This document shows positions 24,819 to 33,999 of a DNA stretch of 64,000 nucleotides, one piece after another; the stretch's first letter is position 1; each line of letters begins with the position of its first letter. The DNA is taken from the NCBI GenBank assembly GCA_963698085.1, contig OY969122.1, positions 2,232,001 through 2,296,000 of the forward strand, written 5' to 3'. Origin of the DNA: VRUE01 sp963698085. Lineage in GTDB: Bacteria; Actinomycetota; Thermoleophilia; Solirubrobacterales; 70-9. The position numbers and the translations under genes are program-made. Below the pieces are notes generated by a model, which was not told the origin of the DNA, searched no databases, and was given only the letters and a program-made list of their open reading frames with translations.

Positions 24819-25565
24819 ATGCCAGAGAGCTACGGACAGTTCTGCCCGGTTGCACAGGCGGCAGAGGTTTTGACCGAGCGCTGGACGCTGCTCGTCGTTC
24901 GTGAGCTGCTGATGGGAAGCACGCGCTTCAACGAGATCCAGCGTGGCGTTCCCCGCATGTCCTCGTCCCTGCTCAGCAAACGGCTGCGGGAGCTGGAGCG
25001 CTCTGGATTGATCACCAGGCACCCGCTGAGTGGAGAGCGCGGGAACGAATACCGGCTGACGCCGGCCGGCGAAGCGCTCGGGCCCCTCGTCGTCTCGCTC
25101 GGAACCTGGAGCCGGGACCATCTGAAGCGGGAGATAACCGCTGAGGAGGCCGACCCGGCGCTGCTGATGTGGGACATGGGGCGGAGCCTTCGCCTCGACC
25201 GGCTGCCGGCGGAGCGGGTCGTGACCTTCTTTCGCTATCGCGACGTCGAGGATGGCAAGCGAGCCTGGTGGCTGGTGGCGCAGGGCTCGGGCACCGACGT
25301 CTGCTTCACGGACCCCGGTTTCTCGATCGACCTGCAGGTCGACGCCGAGGCGCGGGCGATGGCCGAGGTCTGGGTGGGGCAGCTCGAGCTGGGCGCGGCG
25401 ATGCGCTCTGGGGCGGTGCGGATCACCGGACCGGAGCACCTGGTGCGCAGCGTCCCGGATTGGCTGGGACTGAGCTCGTTCGCTTATCCCGACCCAGCCG
25501 CCGTGTTTGCCGAGCGGCGACCCGAGCCGAGGATGAGACGTGAAGCAGCCGTCCCTGAAACTTGA
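24819..25565 (+). CDS. HxlR-type regulator with C-terminal SCP2-like domain
   Basis: A 248-aa regulator. Residues 1-100 are an HxlR winged helix: FCPVAQAAEVLTERWTLLVV, then FNEIQRGVPRMSSSLLSKRL and GNEYRLTPAGEALG. Residues 130-235 resemble the SCP2 sterol-carrier fold (KRAWWLVAQGSGTDVCFTDP ... RSGAVRITGPEHLVRSVPDW), a plausible hydrophobic-ligand sensor. The start is ATG 24819, with GGAGCGAG upstream and TACACT at about 24800-24805. It is divergent to the methyltransferase - FAD oxidoreductase pair, its most likely target. Its last 82 nt overlap the convergent nuclease gene. Confidence 0.85.
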   Translation: MPESYGQFCPVAQAAEVLTERWTLLVVRELLMGSTRFNEIQRGVPRMSSSLLSKRLRELERSGLITRHPLSGERGNEYRLTPAGEALGPLVVSLGTWSRDHLKREITAEEADPALLMWDMGRSLRLDRLPAERVVTFFRYRDVEDGKRAWWLVAQGSGTDVCFTDPGFSIDLQVDAEARAMAEVWVGQLELGAAMRSGAVRITGPEHLVRSVPDWLGLSSFAYPDPAAVFAERRPEPRMRREAAVPET

Positions 25566-26782
25566 ACCTCGCCTCGCTCAACGTAAGCGTGGCCGATCCC
25601 CAAAGAGTTGAGGAGCTGCAGGCGTCGAGTTGTTATCGGTCGGTTCGTGACGAGGCAAAGCTTGTCTTTGGCTGAGCCCAAGAACAGGCGATATTCGAGC
25701 AGCTGCGCAAGCCCGCTGCGCACTGCACCCCGCTCGCTCTTGGCGTGAATGCTTTTGATCTCAAAGAGGACTCGACGATGTCCTTTTCCGCTGGGTCTCT
25801 TTGCCATCAGGTCAGTGGCACCATCGATTTCCTCGAGCTCGTTCCAGCCTGTTTTCTCCAACCAGAGACCGAAGGCGCGAAGGGTCGCCTGGTGGTGTTG
25901 GTCGGCCTGTTCCTGTAGAACGCGGCGGCTTTCTAAGTCCCCTGGGGCGCTTCGCCGGCGCTGAGATGGCTTCCTGCTGGGGTCGAAGGCTCTCGGCTGG
26001 AACGACGATGCATCGCGAAGGGACGACTCCGCTTCTCGGTCCCTTTTCGAGCGGGATTTCTGCCCCATCCGCTTGCCGCCCGCCAGCCTTAAGCGGAACT
26101 GATAGACACGACGGTCCTTGCCCTCTACGTCGGCGTCGATGCTCTCCCAATGATCGACGCAGATGACCCGATCGTGGAAAAGCAGCTTTTCAGCCCCCGC
26201 GTACTCGAACAAAAAGAGCTCACGGGAGTTTTCCGCGACGAAACGATTCACCCCCTTGAGCTGCTGGTGCCCGGTGAGCCCCTTGCCTGCGTAGATCAGG
26301 TCACCCTTGTCCCACTCGTCGCCGTAGCTAAACGATTGGCCCCTGTTTGAGCTGGTAATCAGCAGAAGGGCGTTGAGATCTGGGCACGAGAGCATGCCAC
26401 CACCGACCGAGAACAGGCGCCGCTTAAAGCCAAATTTCGCCGCGACGTTCTCCCAGCTATGGACCGTGCCAGCACGCAACTGGGGGAGTTGTGGACTTGC
26501 GTCGGTAACGACCTCAAAACTCAGCTTCCTCAGGGTGGGCACTGAGGATTGGGTTCCACCCTGGTAGCTAACGGGCCGTCGCTTCCCGTCGCCGTGGAAC
26601 TGGAGGCCCCATGCAACTCCGGCAATCGCCTTCGAATCGTAGAGCTTGCCTCTATAGCGAAGGCGATATTTCAGCGCCCTCTTGTAGCCATATTTTGCGA
26701 GGAAAGAGTCCTGGCCAATTCGATCGAACTCTTTGATGGCTTTGAGGACCGCACTTCGCGAATTGAGCTCCGAGATGGGCAC
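25484..26782 (-). CDS. Modification-dependent (type IV-like) restriction endonuclease
   Basis: A 432-aa three-part protein. Residues 10-92: VLKAIKEFDRIGQDSFLAKY, then LYDSKAIAGVAWGLQ and VPTLRKLSFEVV, the N-terminal head of ScoMcrA-like enzymes. Residues about 108-235: an SRA/YDG-like domain (FSYGDEWDKGDLIYAGKGLT, NRFVAENSRELFLFEY) that would read modified bases. Residues about 296-410: a PD-(D/E)XK nuclease with Asp324, Glu341-x-Lys343 (VLFEIKS) and QLLEY (Gln360, Tyr364) as in the RecB/Cas4 branch. ScoMcrA itself ends in HNH, so the catalytic end is swapped. GC is lower (30/60 and 35/60 in two hand-counted rows versus 45/60 in the neighbour), suggesting transfer. A hairpin terminator lies upstream. 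GTG start at 26782, TAAGAT 9 nt before it. Likely phage defence; no cognate methylase is near. Confidence 0.8.
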   Translation of the reverse strand: MPISELNSRSAVLKAIKEFDRIGQDSFLAKYGYKRALKYRLRYRGKLYDSKAIAGVAWGLQFHGDGKRRPVSYQGGTQSSVPTLRKLSFEVVTDASPQLPQLRAGTVHSWENVAAKFGFKRRLFSVGGGMLSCPDLNALLLITSSNRGQSFSYGDEWDKGDLIYAGKGLTGHQQLKGVNRFVAENSRELFLFEYAGAEKLLFHDRVICVDHWESIDADVEGKDRRVYQFRLRLAGGKRMGQKSRSKRDREAESSLRDASSFQPRAFDPSRKPSQRRRSAPGDLESRRVLQEQADQHHQATLRAFGLWLEKTGWNELEEIDGATDLMAKRPSGKGHRRVLFEIKSIHAKSERGAVRSGLAQLLEYRLFLGSAKDKLCLVTNRPITTRRLQLLNSLGIGHAYVERGEVQVSGTAASRLILGSGRRSANTAAGSG

Positions 26783-26810
26783 CTCGCGACGATCTTATCT
26801 GCGCCAATCA

Positions 26811-26847
26811 AGGGGCGACGAAGGCGGACGCCGCCTTCGTCGCCCTT
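26811..26847. terminator. Strong hairpin between the 65-aa gene and the nuclease gene
   Basis: Arms 26813-26827 and 26831-26845 are perfect 15-bp reverse complements with an ACG loop; A-T and G-U pairs extend it by two. It lies 16 nt after the stop of the minus-strand 65-aa gene and 29 nt before the nuclease start, so it insulates the nuclease from upstream transcription. The minus strand continues CTTGATT, a weak T-tract. Confidence 0.75.
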
Positions 26848-26862
26848 AGTAGCTTGTGGATT

Positions 26863-27060
26863 TCAGGCCGTGTCTGGGTACGAGTCTTGGCCGTCCCTGT
26901 GCTCGAGCTCGTCGGCATCAAGCATGGCCCAGCCGACCCGCTCTACAAGCTGACCTGAGAAGTGTTCCGACTCGAGATCGCTGAGGCTGACCCGCTCCCG
27001 GTACACCACCGTGCGATCGGGGTCGTCGTTTTGGTCCGTCACCACGAGTATCTGCGGCAT
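26863..27060 (-). CDS. 65-residue acidic protein
   Basis: Small protein starting MPQILVVTDQNDDPDRTVVY, with RERVSLSDLESEHFSGQLVE and WAMLDADELEHRDGQ. It is acidic and soluble and resembles no family I know. A clear AAGGAG lies 5 nt before ATG 27060, and a strong hairpin follows its stop, so it looks like an independent transcription unit. It is divergent to the acylphosphatase-phosphoesterase gene and upstream of the nuclease. Confidence 0.7.
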   Translation of the reverse strand: MPQILVVTDQNDDPDRTVVYRERVSLSDLESEHFSGQLVERVGWAMLDADELEHRDGQDSYPDTA

Positions 27061-27182
27061 GATGTCTCCTTCCGCTGATGGGTCGTAGTGGCCAGTGTCC
27101 CAGCGCAGTTTTAGCGGCAGGTGAAGGTTGCGTAAAGTTGGGCGAACCGCCAGCTCGCGATGCTCTGACGTATAACGACCAG

Positions 27183-27947
27183 ATGAGCAAGCGAGAGCAC
27201 ACCGATGAGACGGCGGTGCGCGCGGTCGTGAGGGGGGAGGTGCAGGGGATCGGATATCGCGACGCGACGCTGCGCGAAGCGCGCCGGCTTGGCGTGATGG
27301 GCTGGGTGCGCAACGGGGAGGATGGGAGCGTGCTCGTCCACGCCGAGGGGCTCGGGAGCGCGGTCGAGGAGCTGGTGGCGTTCCTGGAGAAGGGGCCGTC
27401 GGCCGCGCAAGTTGCGGACGTAGCCATCGAGCGTGTGAAGGTCGAGGGCCACGAGCAGTTCGCGATTCGCGGCGTCAGCGCTGGCGCCTTTGTCGTCCAG
27501 GAGCACGCGGCCACCGCCCGTCATTTCGACCTGCGCCTGGAGGTCGGCGGGGCGATGCGCTCCTGGGCGGTTCCTAAGGGCCCCTCGCTGGACCCCGCCG
27601 TCAAGCGCCTGGCCGTGGAGGTCGCCGACCACTCGATCGCCCACAACGATTTCGAGGGCACGACCGACGAGGGCGGCGTGATCATCTGGGATCGAGGGCA
27701 CTATGAGCAGGGTGGGCGAGTGGCCTGGCCAGAGGCGCTCGAGCGTGGCCACGCCGTCTTCGTCCTGCACGGGGAGAAGCTGCAAGGCGGCTTTGCCCTG
27801 CAGCGCACCCGTCCCGGCGACAAGCCCCAGTGGCTGTTGATCAAGCGCCGTGATGAGCACGCGCGCTCCGGCTCCGATGTGGTCGGCGAACTGCCGCAGT
27901 CGGCGCTCAGCGGAAGCACGCTCGACGAGCTTCTCCAACGCGACTGA
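27183..27947 (+). CDS. Acylphosphatase fused to LigD-type 3'-phosphoesterase domain
   Basis: A 254-aa fusion. Residues 11-97 are an acylphosphatase: VRGEVQGIGYRDATLREARR with catalytic Arg26, then GVMGWVRNGEDGSVLVHAEG with Asn44. Residues 100-225 are the phosphoesterase (PE) module of LigD, the non-homologous end-joining ligase: FVVQEHAATARHFDLRLEVG (His108, His114, Asp116, Arg118), SWAVPKGPSLDPAVKRLAVE, VADHSIAHNDFEG, GGVIIWDRGHYE and PQWLLIKRRDEHA. The loop usually written EDHPxxY reads ADHSIAH here (His150 kept, Tyr replaced by His154). PE modules trim 3' ribonucleotides and 3' phosphates at DNA ends. TATAAC (27171-27176) ends 6 nt before ATG. No Ku, polymerase or ligase gene is in the window. 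Confidence 0.88.
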   Translation: MSKREHTDETAVRAVVRGEVQGIGYRDATLREARRLGVMGWVRNGEDGSVLVHAEGLGSAVEELVAFLEKGPSAAQVADVAIERVKVEGHEQFAIRGVSAGAFVVQEHAATARHFDLRLEVGGAMRSWAVPKGPSLDPAVKRLAVEVADHSIAHNDFEGTTDEGGVIIWDRGHYEQGGRVAWPEALERGHAVFVLHGEKLQGGFALQRTRPGDKPQWLLIKRRDEHARSGSDVVGELPQSALSGSTLDELLQRD

Positions 27948-27969
27948 CCCCGGCCGTTCTGGCGGCTGC

Positions 27970-28734
27970 TCAACCCCTCTGCTCGGTCGGCCGGATCAGG
28001 ATCTCGTTGAGGCAGACGTGCCAAGGCCGGGTCACCGCGTAGGCGATCGCGTCGGCGACGTCGGTCGCCTCGAGGATGCGGACGTCGGAGAAGCGCCCTC
28101 TCACCTGTTCGCGCACGCCGTCGCGCAGGTGGTCGGTGAGCTCCGTCGCGACGGCGCCGGGCTCGATCAGGGTCGACCTGACCTTGCGGTCGGCGAACTC
28201 CTGGCGCAAGGACTCGCTAAAGGCTCCGACGCCGTGCTTGGTCAGGTTGTAGACACCCGAGCCGGCGCGGGCGACGCGGCCGGCGACGGAGCTGATGTTG
28301 ACCACGTCGGCGCAGCCTCGCTCGGAGTCCTCAGCTGCGGAGAGCAGGTGCGGCAGGGCGGCGTGAGTGGTGTGGATCAGGCCCTTGAGGTTGAGGTCGA
28401 TCATCCGGTCCCATTCCTCGGTGGGCGCGTCTTCGATCGGGCCGAGCAGCATCACGCCGGCGTTGTTGACGACGATGTCGAGGCGACCCAGCTCGTCGAC
28501 CGTGCGGTCGACCGCGGCGACGGCTTGTGACCGATCGGCGATGTCGGCCTCGATCGCCAGCGCGGTGTGACCCTGGCCGCCGATCTCCGCGGCCAGGCGC
28601 TCCAGCCGTTCGAGGCGGCGCGCGGCGACCGCGACCTTGGCTCCCTGAGCCGCCAGCGACCGCGCGGTCGCCTCGCCGATACCGCTGCTGGCGCCGGTGA
28701 TCAGGGCAACGGTTCCGTCAAGCGGGTTCGTCAT
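27970..28734 (-). CDS. Short-chain dehydrogenase/reductase
   Basis: Classical SDR of 254 aa: cofactor loop ITGASSGIGEATARSL, DIVVNNAGVMLLGP, catalytic Ser in VNISSVAGRV and the pair Tyr-x3-Lys in GVYNLTKHGVGAF. It resembles the YdfG/NADP-dependent serine-type and related broad-specificity reductases. ATG 28734 begins the fold and has AAAGGAA as ribosome site; an in-frame extension to 28932 would cross the promoter and the start of the divergent nhaA gene and is rejected. Substrate unknown. Confidence 0.9.
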   Translation of the reverse strand: MTNPLDGTVALITGASSGIGEATARSLAAQGAKVAVAARRLERLERLAAEIGGQGHTALAIEADIADRSQAVAAVDRTVDELGRLDIVVNNAGVMLLGPIEDAPTEEWDRMIDLNLKGLIHTTHAALPHLLSAAEDSERGCADVVNISSVAGRVARAGSGVYNLTKHGVGAFSESLRQEFADRKVRSTLIEPGAVATELTDHLRDGVREQVRGRFSDVRILEATDVADAIAYAVTRPWHVCLNEILIRPTEQRG

Positions 28735-28768
28735 CGCGTTCCTTTCGGGTCGTTTTGCGCACCATGCA

Positions 28769-28778
28769 AGGCTAGCCT
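28769..28778. promoter_or_regulatory. Palindromic divergent -10 (SDR / nhaA)
   Basis: The decamer AGGCTAGCCT reads TAGCCT on both strands (plus 28773-28778, minus complement of 28769-28774). It would serve the SDR gene leftwards, about 35 nt before its ATG with a Shine-Dalgarno site between, and nhaA rightwards. On the right the nhaA ATG at 28781 is only 2 nt away, so an mRNA from this box would begin at or after that ATG; GTG 28796 is an alternative start. Confidence 0.5.
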
Positions 28779-28780
28779 CG

Positions 28781-30667
28781 ATGAGCGGCTCTCCCGTGCG
28801 ATCGGCTGCGAACGAAAGAACCGCTTGGGCTCGCAGCCTGCAGACGCCGTTGCGCGAGTTCCTTGCCACCGAGACCGGCAGCGCCAGCGTGCTGCTGGCC
28901 GCGGCGGTTGTGGCTGTGGCCTGGGCCAACATCGACCTCTCCTCCTACGACAGCGTTTGGCACACGGAGCTCTCGATCCAGGTTGGGGACTCGGGGATCT
29001 CCCAGAGCGTCCGGGAGTGGATCAACAACGGGCTGATGACCTTTTTCTTCTTCGTCGTCGGGCTCGAGGTCCGTCGCGAGTTCGACCTTGGCGAGCTGCG
29101 CGAGCGTCGCCGCCTTGCCCTGCCGGTGCTGGCGGCGCTGGGCGGGATGGCTGTACCGGTCGCGATCTACCTGGCCTTCAACGGGGGTGAGGATTCGGCG
29201 CACGGGTGGGGAGTGGCGATGTCGACCGACACCGCCTTTGCCCTCGGCATGCTCGCCCTGGTCGGGCCGCGGTTCCCCGATCGCCTGCGGGCCTTCATGC
29301 TGACGATCATCGTCGTCGACGACGTGATCGCGCTGCTGGTTATCGCGATCGCCTACAGCAGCGACGTCGCCGTCGAGCCGCTGCTGATCGCTGCCGGGGT
29401 CTTCGGCCTGATCCTCCTCGCTCGTGTCGCCGGTATCCGCCAGGGTCTCGTCTACTTCATGCTCGCCGCCGTCGTCTGGGTGGCGCTGTTCGAATCGGGT
29501 ATCGATCCAGTCGTGGTGGGTCTGGCTGTCGGTTTGATCGCTTGGGCGTACCCGGCGGGTCGCGGCGAGCTGGAGCGGGCGACCGATCTCTTTCGCCGCT
29601 TCCGCGAACAACCGACGCCGGAGCTGGCCCGCTCGGTTCGCTCCGGCCTGCAGGAGGCGGTCTCGCCGAACGCCCGCCTGCTCCACCTCTACCACCCGTG
29701 GACGAGCTACGTGATCGTGCCGCTGTTCGCGCTGGCCAACATCGGCATCGCGATCGATTGGGACTTTCTCGGTCGGGCTTATTCGTCGCCGATCACGCTC
29801 GGGATCATCTGCGGCTACGTGCTCGGCAAGCCGGTCGGTGTGGTTGGGATCTCCTGGTTGGTGACGAAGTTGAGCGGGGAGCGGCTTCGCCCGCCGGTCG
29901 GCTGGGCCGCCACGGTCGGCGGTGGTGCGATCGCCGGGATCGGCTTCACCGTCTCTTTGCTGATCGCGACGCTCGCCTTCGACGGGGCCCATCTAGAGGA
30001 GGCGAAGCTCGGTGTGCTCAGCGCCGCGCTTTGCGCCTCGATCCTGGCTTGGTTGGTCTTCCGCGCCACCACCTTGCTTCCCCGCCAGGCACGCATCCGG
30101 GCCCTGCTGGGCGGTTCGGAGACGCTCCCCGACCTCGCCGTGCCGGTCGATCCCGACCGCGATCACATCCGGGGCCCCGTCGAGGCGCCGGTGACGGTCC
30201 TCGAGTACGGCGACCTCGAGTGCCCCTACTGCGGCAAGGCCGAGTCGGTCCTGCGCGAGCTGCTCGCCGACTTCGGCGACGTCCGCTATGTCTGGCGTCA
30301 CCTGCCGCTCTCCGACGTCCACCCGCGCGCCCAGCTCGCCGCCGAGGCTTCCGAGGCGGCGGCTGCCCAGGGGGCGTTCTGGGAGATGCACGACCTGCTG
30401 CTCGAACACCAGGATGCCCTGCGGCCCAGCGACCTGCTGACCCATGCCGAGCAGCTCGGCCTCGACCTCGATCGCTTCGAGGCCGAACTTCGCCGCCATC
30501 TCCATGCGCCGCGGGTCGAGGAAGACGTCGATTCGGCCGACATCAGCGGCGTCACCGGCACGCCGACTTTCTTCGTCAACGAGAAACGGCACGAAGGCGC
30601 GTATGACATCGATTCGCTTTCGGCCGCGGTCCGGGCCGCCGGCGCGCGCGTCGCGCTATCCTCTTAG
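28781..30667 (+). CDS. nhaA: Na+/H+ antiporter NhaA with C-terminal DsbA-like domain
   Basis: A 628-aa fusion. The first approximately 430 residues are NhaA with about 12 spans: INNGLMTFFFFVVGLEVRRE, WGVAMSTDTAFALGMLAL, and MLTIIVVDDVIALLVIAIAY with the paired Asp-Asp that binds Na+/H+; WAATVGGGAIAGIGFTVSLL is span 11. After LLPRQARIRALLG a thioredoxin-fold domain follows: VTVLEYGDLECPYCGKAE with redox pair Cys481-Pro-Tyr-Cys484 and cis-Pro in GVTGTPTFFVNEKRHEG. This NhaA-DsbA layout occurs in other actinobacteria. The tail faces either side of the membrane depending on topology, so its redox role is uncertain. GTG 28796 is a possible alternative start. Confidence 0.92.
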   Translation: MSGSPVRSAANERTAWARSLQTPLREFLATETGSASVLLAAAVVAVAWANIDLSSYDSVWHTELSIQVGDSGISQSVREWINNGLMTFFFFVVGLEVRREFDLGELRERRRLALPVLAALGGMAVPVAIYLAFNGGEDSAHGWGVAMSTDTAFALGMLALVGPRFPDRLRAFMLTIIVVDDVIALLVIAIAYSSDVAVEPLLIAAGVFGLILLARVAGIRQGLVYFMLAAVVWVALFESGIDPVVVGLAVGLIAWAYPAGRGELERATDLFRRFREQPTPELARSVRSGLQEAVSPNARLLHLYHPWTSYVIVPLFALANIGIAIDWDFLGRAYSSPITLGIICGYVLGKPVGVVGISWLVTKLSGERLRPPVGWAATVGGGAIAGIGFTVSLLIATLAFDGAHLEEAKLGVLSAALCASILAWLVFRATTLLPRQARIRALLGGSETLPDLAVPVDPDRDHIRGPVEAPVTVLEYGDLECPYCGKAESVLRELLADFGDVRYVWRHLPLSDVHPRAQLAAEASEAAAAQGAFWEMHDLLLEHQDALRPSDLLTHAEQLGLDLDRFEAELRRHLHAPRVEEDVDSADISGVTGTPTFFVNEKRHEGAYDIDSLSAAVRAAGARVALSS

Positions 30668-30696
30668 CAGACTAACTACAGAAATTGGACTTAAAT

Positions 30697-32977
<2,281 letters not shown>

Positions 32978-32997
<20 letters not shown>

Positions 32998-33310
32998 CTG
33001 CTCGCCGGTTCCGACCGAGCTGCGGGCGGCGGCGAGCCTGCTCGAGCGCCGCTGGACGCTGGCGACGATCTACGCCTGCGCCAGCGGCGCCGCCCGCTTT
33101 AACGAGTTCCGCCAGTCGCTGCCGGGGGTCTCGCCGACGACGCTCTCCGAGCGCCTCGAGCAGCTCGAGGCGGAGAGCATCGTCGAACGCCGCCTCGTCC
33201 CCGGCCGCCCTCCCCACACCGAGTACGTGCTGACCCAGCGCGGAGCGCGCCTCGCCCGCGCCGTCGCCGCATTGCTCGAGGACGAGGCCGAGGCTTGCCA
33301 GCGCAAGTGA
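32978..33310 (+). CDS. HxlR-type winged-helix regulator
   Basis: A 110-aa one-domain regulator: CSPVPTELRAAASLLERRWT with the family Cys near the N-terminus, ARFNEFRQSLPGVSPTTLSE for the recognition helix, and RPPHTEYVLTQRGARLARAV for the wing and last helix. HxlR proteins sense thiol-reactive compounds such as aldehydes and quinones through the Cys. The start ATG 32978 lies 20 nt inside the end of lon, so it is translationally coupled and shares the transcript; it may regulate lon or the next VOC gene. Confidence 0.85.
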
Positions 33311-33326
33311 CGGCTACCGGTGGCCC

Positions 33327-33971
33327 GTGAGCGCGACGATCGACGAGCTGACGGTTGCCGATGCGCCGGAGGCTTGGTCGGCGCTCGGCTTCGTGGTTGA
33401 GGGCGATACCTGCGTCATCGGGGACGTGCGGATTTGTCTGGCGGGCTCCGGCGCGGGCAAGGGTCTGACCAGTTGGTCATTGCGCGACATCGAGAGCGCC
33501 GAGCTGGACGGGCTGTCGACTACCCGGTCCGCTCGGCCACCGCCGAGCGAGCTGCCGGCGCATCCCAACGGCATCGTCGCGATTGATCACGTCGTCGCGA
33601 TCACGCCCGCGCTCGAGCGCACGGTCGCAGCGCTGCAGGCAGCCGGCCTCGACCTGCGCCGCATCCGCGAGGAGCCGACGCCCGCCGGCGCTCCGCGGCA
33701 GGCGTTTTTCCGCCTTGACGCGACCATCCTCGAGGTCGTGCAGGAGCCGCCCGAGGCGATCGAGCGCGGCGGTGGGGGAGACCGGCCCGCCTTCTTCTGG
33801 GGCCTCGCCCTCCTCACCCCCGAGCTTGACGCGACCGTCGCCGGACTCGGCGATCGCGTCAGCGAGATCCGCCCCGCCGTCCAGCCCGGGCGTCGCATCG
33901 CCACCCTTCGTCGCGCGGCCGGCCTCGCGGTGCCGGTCGCGCTGATCACGCCCTCGCCCGGTAGAGGTTGA
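33327..33971 (+). CDS. VOC (glyoxalase-like) superfamily protein
   Basis: A 214-aa protein with one clear VOC module from about residue 85: GIVAIDHVVAITPALERTVA, then LDLRRIREEPTPAGAPRQAF and ATILEVVQEPP, with His in the first strand and Glu in the last as metal ligands. The N-terminal 80 residues look like a degenerate half module. Relatives act on lactoylglutathione or aromatic ring-cleavage intermediates; which applies here is open. GTG 33327 is preceded by TACCGG (33315-33320) at 6 nt, so it can be made as a leaderless message, separate from the HxlR gene 16 nt upstream. Confidence 0.75.
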   Translation: MSATIDELTVADAPEAWSALGFVVEGDTCVIGDVRICLAGSGAGKGLTSWSLRDIESAELDGLSTTRSARPPPSELPAHPNGIVAIDHVVAITPALERTVAALQAAGLDLRRIREEPTPAGAPRQAFFRLDATILEVVQEPPEAIERGGGGDRPAFFWGLALLTPELDATVAGLGDRVSEIRPAVQPGRRIATLRRAAGLAVPVALITPSPGRG

Positions 33972-33999
33972 ACCGTGCGCGTCCGCCGGTCGGCAGGGC

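Noticed and set aside
30668..30696. HspR (HAIR) site before lon
   Set aside because: The 29-nt gap is AT-rich but has no CTTGAGT-N7-ACTCAAG-like sequence.
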